This document shows, in pieces, positions 58,275 to 64,000 of a stretch of DNA of 64,000 bases. The notes under the pieces are model-generated. The model saw nothing but the letters and a program-made list of their open reading frames with translations, was not told the origin of the DNA and did no database searches. Every line of letters starts with the position of its first letter. Within the stretch, counting starts at the first letter, position 1. Position numbers and translations under genes: made by a program. Source of the DNA: Acetobacteraceae bacterium (GTDB lineage: Bacteria; Pseudomonadota; Alphaproteobacteria; Acetobacterales; Acetobacteraceae); contig JAKFUL010000026.1 of the NCBI GenBank assembly GCA_021732665.1, forward strand, positions 1 to 64,000, read 5' to 3'.

Positions 58275-59539
58275 GGCAGCGCATCCAGCATGGGTTGGGT
58301 GATCAGCACCACGCCGGCCTCGGTGCGGCGGAAGCGCCGCGCATCCTCCACCGGGTCCTCCCCCACCACCAGGCCCGCGGGGATGCGCACGCCGCGATCC
58401 ACCACCACCTTCTTCAGGCGCGCGCCGCGGGCGATGTCGACCTGGGGCAGCACCACCGCCTGCTCCAGCGTGACGTAGGAATGCACATGCGTGCCGGTGA
58501 ACAGCAGCGAGCCACGGACCTCCGCACCCGAGACGATGCAGCCGCCCGAGACCAGCGAGGAGATTGCCTCGCCCCTGCGGCCGGCCATGTCATGGACGAA
58601 TTTGGCCGGCGGCGTGATCTCGGCATGGGTCCAGATCGGCCAGTCATGATCGTAGAGGTCGAGGGCGGGCACGATCTCGGTCAGGCCGATATTGGCTTCC
58701 CAATAAGCGTCCACCGTGCCGACATCACGCCAATAGGGCAGCGTCTCGGTGCTGGCGCGCACGCAGGAGCGCTCGAAGCGATGCGCCACCGCCAGGCCAT
58801 TCTTGACGATGTAAGGGATGAGGTCCTTGCCGAAATCATGGCTGGAATTGGTGTCGGCGGCATCGCGCCTGAGCAGGTCGAAGAGGAATTCGGTGTCGAA
58901 TACGTAGATGCCCATGCTGGCCAGCGCCATATCCGGCCGGTCGGGGATCGCCGGTGGGTCGGCCGGTTTTTCCACGAAATCGACGATGCGCCCCGCGCTG
59001 TCCACCTTCATCACGCCAAAGCCCGTGGCCTCCAGGCGCGGCACGGCGATGGAGCAGACGGTGACGTCGGCGCCGGCGGTCACATGCTGTTGCAGCATGC
59101 GCTCGTAATCCATTTTGTAGATGTGGTCGCCGGCCAGCAACACGATGTATTTCGGGTGATAATCGGCGATGATGTCGATGTTCTGGTACACCGCGTCGGC
59201 GGTGCCGAGATACCAGTTGGCCTCCGACACGCGCTGCGACGCGGGCAGGATGTCGAAGCTCTCATTGCGTTCCGGGCGCAGGAAGGTCCAGCCGCGCTGC
59301 AGGTGGCGGATCAGCGAATGCGCCTTGTATTGCGTGGCGACCGCCAGGCGGCGGATGCCCGAATTCAGCGCGTTGGAGAGCGTGAAATCGATGATCCGCG
59401 TTTTGCCGCCGAAATAGACCGCGGGCTTGGCGCGGCGGTCGGTCAGCTCCATCAGGCGCGAGCCGCGGCCGCCCGCCAGCACGAAGGCCATGGCATGCCG
59501 CGCCAGCGGCCCCATCCCAGAATCCTCACCCCTTGGCAT
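58271..59539 (-). CDS. glgC: Glucose-1-phosphate adenylyltransferase (start may be 59515)
   Basis: [67 protein letters not shown]. Confidence 0.97.
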   Translation of the reverse strand: MPRGEDSGMGPLARHAMAFVLAGGRGSRLMELTDRRAKPAVYFGGKTRIIDFTLSNALNSGIRRLAVATQYKAHSLIRHLQRGWTFLRPERNESFDILPASQRVSEANWYLGTADAVYQNIDIIADYHPKYIVLLAGDHIYKMDYERMLQQHVTAGADVTVCSIAVPRLEATGFGVMKVDSAGRIVDFVEKPADPPAIPDRPDMALASMGIYVFDTEFLFDLLRRDAADTNSSHDFGKDLIPYIVKNGLAVAHRFERSCVRASTETLPYWRDVGTVDAYWEANIGLTEIVPALDLYDHDWPIWTHAEITPPAKFVHDMAGRRGEAISSLVSGGCIVSGAEVRGSLLFTGTHVHSYVTLEQAVVLPQVDIARGARLKKVVVDRGVRIPAGLVVGEDPVEDARRFRRTEAGVVLITQPMLDALP

Positions 59540-61733
59540 CGTCTCCCGCCTCTCCCGTTCTGGGTTTCAAGTAGATGGTGGCCAGCGGCGGCAGGGTTAC
59601 CCGGGCCTGCGCCACAAAGCCATGTGAAGCTTGCGCGACAGCCAGCACGCCGCCCGGATTGCCCATGCCGCTGCCGCCCCACTGCACCGCATCGGTGTTC
59701 AGCACCTCATCCCACCAGCCCGCCTGCGGCAGGCCGATCAGCCGGCCCTCCCGCGGCACCGGGGTGAAGTTGCTGAGCACGGCGATGGGGGCGGTACCCG
59801 GCCCGCCGAAGCGCAGCCAGGAGAAGGTGGAATGCTGGGCATCATCGGCATCGATCCAGGCGAAACCCCCGGGCGCGTGGTCCAGCGCATGCAGCGCCGG
59901 CTCGTCGCGGTGCAGCCGGTTGAGTTCGCGCACGAGCGCCTGCATGCCCTGGTGTGGCGGATGGTCCAGCAGCCACCAATCCAGCTCGCGCGTCTCGGCC
60001 CATTCCCGCCAGGGGGCGAATTCCTGGCCCATGAACAGCAGCTTCTTGCCGGGATGGCCCCACATGAAGGCGTAATAGGCGCGCAGGTTCGCGAAGCGCT
60101 GCCAGTCATCGCCCGGCAGCCGCCCCAGCAAGGTGCCCTTGCCATGCACCACCTCGTCATGGCTGAGCGGGAGCAGGAAATCCTCGTTCCAGGCATAGAC
60201 GATCGAGAAATTCATCAGGCTGTGGTGGTGGGCGCGGGCCAGCGGGTCGAGCGCCATGTAGCGCAGCGTGTCGTTCATCCAGCCCATGTTCCACTTCATG
60301 TGGAAGCCCAGGCCCCCCTGTTCGGGCGGGCGGGAGATGCCCGGACGGTCGGTCGCGTCCTCGGCCACCATCAGCGCGCCGGGGGCCTCGGCGCGGGCCA
60401 CCTCGTTGACGCGGCGCAGGAAGGCCACGGCGTCGAAATTCTCGTTGCCGCCAAATTCATTCGGCGCCCATTCACCGGCGGCACGCGAATAGTCCAGCCG
60501 GATCATCGAGCTCACCGCATCCACCCGCAGCCCGTCGGCATGGTATTCGCGCAGCCAGAACAGGGCGTTGGCGACGAGGAAGGCCAGCACTTCCTTCCGG
60601 CCGTAATCGTAGATCGCCGTGCCCCAATCGGGATGCGCGCCGCGCCGCGGGTCCGGGTGCTCATAGAGCGGCTCGCCCACGAACATCGCCAGCCCATGCG
60701 CGTCTTTCGGGAAATGCGCGGGCACCCAGTCCAGCAGCACGCCCAGGCCCGCCTGATGGGCTGCGTCGATGAAGCGCTTCAGCCCCTCCGGCGGGCCCAG
60801 CCTGGCGGTGGGCGCGTGCAACCCGATGGTCTGGTAGCCCCAGCTCATGTCCAGCGGATGCTCCATCACCGGCATCAACTCGACATGGGTGAAGCCCAGA
60901 TCCAGGGCATAGGGGATGAGGTCGGCGGCCAGCTCGTCCCAGTTCCAGAACCGGTCATCCCAATGGCGCTTCCAGGAGGGGGCGTGGACCTCATAGACGC
61001 TCATCGGCTGCCCGCGGGCGTGTCGCCCGGCGCGGGTCTCCATCCAGTCGGCATCGCCCCAGGCATGGCCCGAAAGATCATGCAGCAGTGATGCCGTGCC
61101 CGGCCGCAGCTCGGCCGCGAAGCCATAGGGGTCGGCCTTCAGCGGCAGGATAATTCCGGATCCGGTGCGCAGCTCATACTTGTAGGGCTCGCCGGCGGCG
61201 AGGCCGGGGATGAACAGCTCCCACAAGCCGCTATCCACCCGCCGGCGCATCGGGTGGCGGCGGCCATCCCAGGCATTGAACCCGCCCACCACCGAGACCC
61301 GCTGCGCATGCGGCGCCCAGAGCGCGAAGCGCCAACCCGCCACGCCCTGATGCAGGCAGGGATGCGCGCCGAGCCTTTCGGCCAGCGCCACATGCGTGCC
61401 TTCCAGCAGAAGGTGGTCATCCAGCGGCCCCAGGGTCTCGCCGAAGGCATAGGGGTCAGGCTCGCGCCAGCTCTCCCCCCCGCGCCGGGCGCGCAGCCAG
61501 CGATGGCCCGGCCCGGGAACCGCCCCCTCGAAAAAGCCGGCGGGGTGGCGCATGGCCAGCGGGATCGGGCCGGAAGGATCCTCGGCCGCCAGCATCTCGG
61601 CGCCTGGGATGAAGGCGCGCAGCAGGGTGACGCCCTGCGCGACCGCGTGCGGGCCGAGCACGGAAAAAGGGTCGCCATGGCGCGCCTCGACGATCGCCGC
61701 CACCGCTCCTTCGCTGGCCCCCCCCGACAGCAC
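59526..61733 (-). CDS. glgB: 1,4-alpha-glucan branching enzyme
   Basis: [109 protein letters not shown]. Confidence 0.97.
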   Translation of the reverse strand: MLSGGASEGAVAAIVEARHGDPFSVLGPHAVAQGVTLLRAFIPGAEMLAAEDPSGPIPLAMRHPAGFFEGAVPGPGHRWLRARRGGESWREPDPYAFGETLGPLDDHLLLEGTHVALAERLGAHPCLHQGVAGWRFALWAPHAQRVSVVGGFNAWDGRRHPMRRRVDSGLWELFIPGLAAGEPYKYELRTGSGIILPLKADPYGFAAELRPGTASLLHDLSGHAWGDADWMETRAGRHARGQPMSVYEVHAPSWKRHWDDRFWNWDELAADLIPYALDLGFTHVELMPVMEHPLDMSWGYQTIGLHAPTARLGPPEGLKRFIDAAHQAGLGVLLDWVPAHFPKDAHGLAMFVGEPLYEHPDPRRGAHPDWGTAIYDYGRKEVLAFLVANALFWLREYHADGLRVDAVSSMIRLDYSRAAGEWAPNEFGGNENFDAVAFLRRVNEVARAEAPGALMVAEDATDRPGISRPPEQGGLGFHMKWNMGWMNDTLRYMALDPLARAHHHSLMNFSIVYAWNEDFLLPLSHDEVVHGKGTLLGRLPGDDWQRFANLRAYYAFMWGHPGKKLLFMGQEFAPWREWAETRELDWWLLDHPPHQGMQALVRELNRLHRDEPALHALDHAPGGFAWIDADDAQHSTFSWLRFGGPGTAPIAVLSNFTPVPREGRLIGLPQAGWWDEVLNTDAVQWGGSGMGNPGGVLAVAQASHGFVAQARVTLPPLATIYLKPRTGEAGDDAKG

Positions 61734-61735
61734 GC

Positions 61736-64000
61736 CTAGATGACCGGGGCCACCTTCCAGATGTCCTCCGCATATTCCGAGATCGTGCGGTCGGAGCTGA
61801 ACCAGGCGACGTTCGCGGTGTTGAGGATGGCCGCTCGCGCCCAGGCCTCGGGGGTGTTCCAGCGCGCATCGGCGTCGCGCTGGGCGGCGTAGTAGCTGTC
61901 GAAATCGGCCAGCACCAGGAAGTGGTCGGTGTTCAGCAGGTCATCGACCAGACCGTGGTAGCGGCTGGGGTCATCGGGGGAGAAGACGCCGGAGCGGATC
62001 GCCTCCAGCACCTGGGCCAGGCGCGGGCTCGCATCGACGGCGGCCTGGCCGCGCACCCCTTGGGCGCGATGCTCGGCGACCTCCGGCGTGGTCTTGCCGA
62101 AGATGTGGATGTTGTCCGGCCCGACGCGCTCCAGGATTTCCACATTGGCGCCGTCCAGCGTGCCCATGGTCAGCGCGCCGTTGAGTGCGAGCTTCATGTT
62201 GCCGGTGCCCGACGCCTCCATGCCCGCCGTCGAGATCTGTTCCGACAGGTCGGCGGCGGGGACGATCACCTCGGCCGCTGATACATTGTAGTTCGGCAGG
62301 AAGACGAGCTTCAGCTTGTCGCGGATCACCGGGTCCGCATTGATGACACGGCCCACATCATGCGCCAGCTTGATGATGAGCTTGGCGCGGTGATAGCTGG
62401 CCGCGGCCTTGCCGGCGAAGAGCTTTACGCGCGGCGCGAAGCTCTGCGTCGGGCTGTCGCGCATGGCGTCGTAGAGCGCCACCGCCTCCAGCACATTCAG
62501 CAGCTGGCGCTTGTATTCGTGGATGCGCTTGATCTGCACGTCGAACATCGCCGAGGGGTCGATCCGCAGGTCGAGTGCCGCGCGCACATTGGCCGCCAGC
62601 GCCTCCTTGTTGGCGCGCTTCACCGCCATGAATTTCTGCTGGAAGGCGCGGTCACCGGCCAGCGGGCGCAGGCCTTCCAGCGCCGAGGGGTCGTCCAGCA
62701 CGCGGTCGCCCACCGTCTCGCGCAGCAGCGCGGTCAGGCCCGGGTTCGCCTGGTGCAGCCAGCGGCGGAAGGTGATGCCATTGGTCTTGTTCACGATCCG
62801 CCCGGGGAAGAGCATGTTGAAATCGTGGAACACGGTCTGCTTCAGCAGGGCCGAATGCAGCGCCGAGACGCCGTTGACCTTATGGCTGCCGACAAAAGCC
62901 AGATGCCCCATGCGCACCCGACGGCCATAGCCCTCGCCGATCAGCGAGACGGAGGAAAGCAGGTCCATATTGCCGGGATGGGCGGCGGCCACGGCGTCGA
63001 GGTGGTGGGCGTTGATCAGGTAGATGAGCTGCATGTGGCGCGGCAGTAGCCGCTCCATCAGCGGCACGGGCCAGGATTCCAGCGCCTCGGGCAGCAGGGT
63101 GTGGTTGGTGTAGCTGATCGCCCCTTGGGTGATCTTCCAGCTTTCCTCCCAGCTCAGCCCATGCAGGTCGATGCAGATGCGCATGAGTTCGGCCACCGCG
63201 ATGGCGGGGTGGGTGTCGTTGAGCTGGATCGCGACACGTTCGGGCAGCGAATGCAGGCTGCCATAGACACGAATGTGCCGGCGCACGAGGTCCTGCAACG
63301 CGGCGGAGGCGAAGAAATACTCCTGCCGCAGCCGCAATTCCTGGCCCGAAGGGGTCTCGTCGCCGGGGTAGAGCACCTTGGAGATGGCTTCCTGCCGCAC
63401 CTGGTCGGCCAGCGCGCCGACATGGTCGCCATGGTTGAACGCTTCGAGCGACAGCGGATCGGAGGCGCGGGCGGACCATAGGCGCAGCGTGTTCACGTGT
63501 TTGCCGCGCCAGCCGATGATCGGCGTGTCATAGGCCACGGCGTGGATGATCTCCCGGGGCTGCCAGACCTGGCGCGGGCCGTCCTTGCCGTCGACCACGG
63601 TAATGTTGCCGCCGAAGCCGATCTCATGCGAGATCTCGGGTCGGGCGAATTCCCACGGGTTGCCGAAGGTCAGCCAATCCTCCGGCACCTCGCGCTGCCA
63701 GCCGCCGACGATCTGTTGCCGGAACAGCCCGTGATCGTAGCGGATGCCATAGCCGAAGGCGGGGATGCCCAAGGACGCCAGGCTCTCCATGAAGCAGGCC
63801 GCCAGGCGGCCGAGGCCGCCATTGCCGAGTGCGGCGTCAGGCTCCGCCGTGCGCACCTCATCGAACGGCACCCCCAGAATATCCAGCGCATCACGCACCT
63901 GGTCGGCGATGCCCAGATTGGTGATGTTGTCGCGCAGCAGCCGGCCGATGAGGAACTCCAGGCTGAGATAATACACCTGCTTGGCCTGGGAATGGTAAGC
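61736..64000 (-). CDS. glgP: Glycogen phosphorylase, N-terminus beyond the window end
   Basis: VYYLSLEFLIGRLLRDNITNLGI...LAACFMESLASLGIPAFGYGIRYDHGLFRQ; PLP region VSAAEVIVPAADLSEQISTAGMEASGTGNMKLALNGALTMGTLDGANVEI; frame open to base 64000 (AYHSQAKQVYYLSLEFL). Confidence 0.96.
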   Translation of the reverse strand, partial: AYHSQAKQVYYLSLEFLIGRLLRDNITNLGIADQVRDALDILGVPFDEVRTAEPDAALGNGGLGRLAACFMESLASLGIPAFGYGIRYDHGLFRQQIVGGWQREVPEDWLTFGNPWEFARPEISHEIGFGGNITVVDGKDGPRQVWQPREIIHAVAYDTPIIGWRGKHVNTLRLWSARASDPLSLEAFNHGDHVGALADQVRQEAISKVLYPGDETPSGQELRLRQEYFFASAALQDLVRRHIRVYGSLHSLPERVAIQLNDTHPAIAVAELMRICIDLHGLSWEESWKITQGAISYTNHTLLPEALESWPVPLMERLLPRHMQLIYLINAHHLDAVAAAHPGNMDLLSSVSLIGEGYGRRVRMGHLAFVGSHKVNGVSALHSALLKQTVFHDFNMLFPGRIVNKTNGITFRRWLHQANPGLTALLRETVGDRVLDDPSALEGLRPLAGDRAFQQKFMAVKRANKEALAANVRAALDLRIDPSAMFDVQIKRIHEYKRQLLNVLEAVALYDAMRDSPTQSFAPRVKLFAGKAAASYHRAKLIIKLAHDVGRVINADPVIRDKLKLVFLPNYNVSAAEVIVPAADLSEQISTAGMEASGTGNMKLALNGALTMGTLDGANVEILERVGPDNIHIFGKTTPEVAEHRAQGVRGQAAVDASPRLAQVLEAIRSGVFSPDDPSRYHGLVDDLLNTDHFLVLADFDSYYAAQRDADARWNTPEAWARAAILNTANVAWFSSDRTISEYAEDIWKVAPVI

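Overview
High-GC alphaproteobacterial chromosome segment. The gene content suggests an anoxygenic phototroph, probably Acetobacteraceae-like, but taxonomy is inferred only. The left edge is the end of a photosynthesis/carotenoid cluster (bchD 3' part, bchO, DUF3422, crtB). The right edge is a compact glycogen operon (glgP-glgB-glgC-glgA-glgX/malQ fusion; glgP is cut by the window end). Between them lie three orphan Bug/TctC binding proteins, PleD, rpmG, a very large CheB-CheR-PAS-HK-REC-REC-HTH fusion, a hydantoinase A/B pair, a cytosine-deaminase-like ABC operon, a TonB receptor, and an orphan 1796-aa RTX/Ig-like protein beside two LuxR regulators. The strongest candidate for an undescribed system is the minus-strand cassette at about 6335-10961. 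It encodes two different P-loop NTPases. The larger carries a C-terminal array of ten 40-aa TPR units encoded by near-identical 120-bp DNA repeats, with variation concentrated in codons on one predicted helix face. The cassette has its own consensus-like promoter embedded in AGATATCT palindromes spaced 16-17 bp apart. A second accessory region is a decayed tRNA-Thr junction at about 27.9-29.9 kb, with a frameshifted opgH remnant, an integrase-like remnant and a truncated epimerase. No CRISPR array, rRNA or intact transposon was seen. All calls come from reading the sequence and the supplied ORF track; no database search was run.
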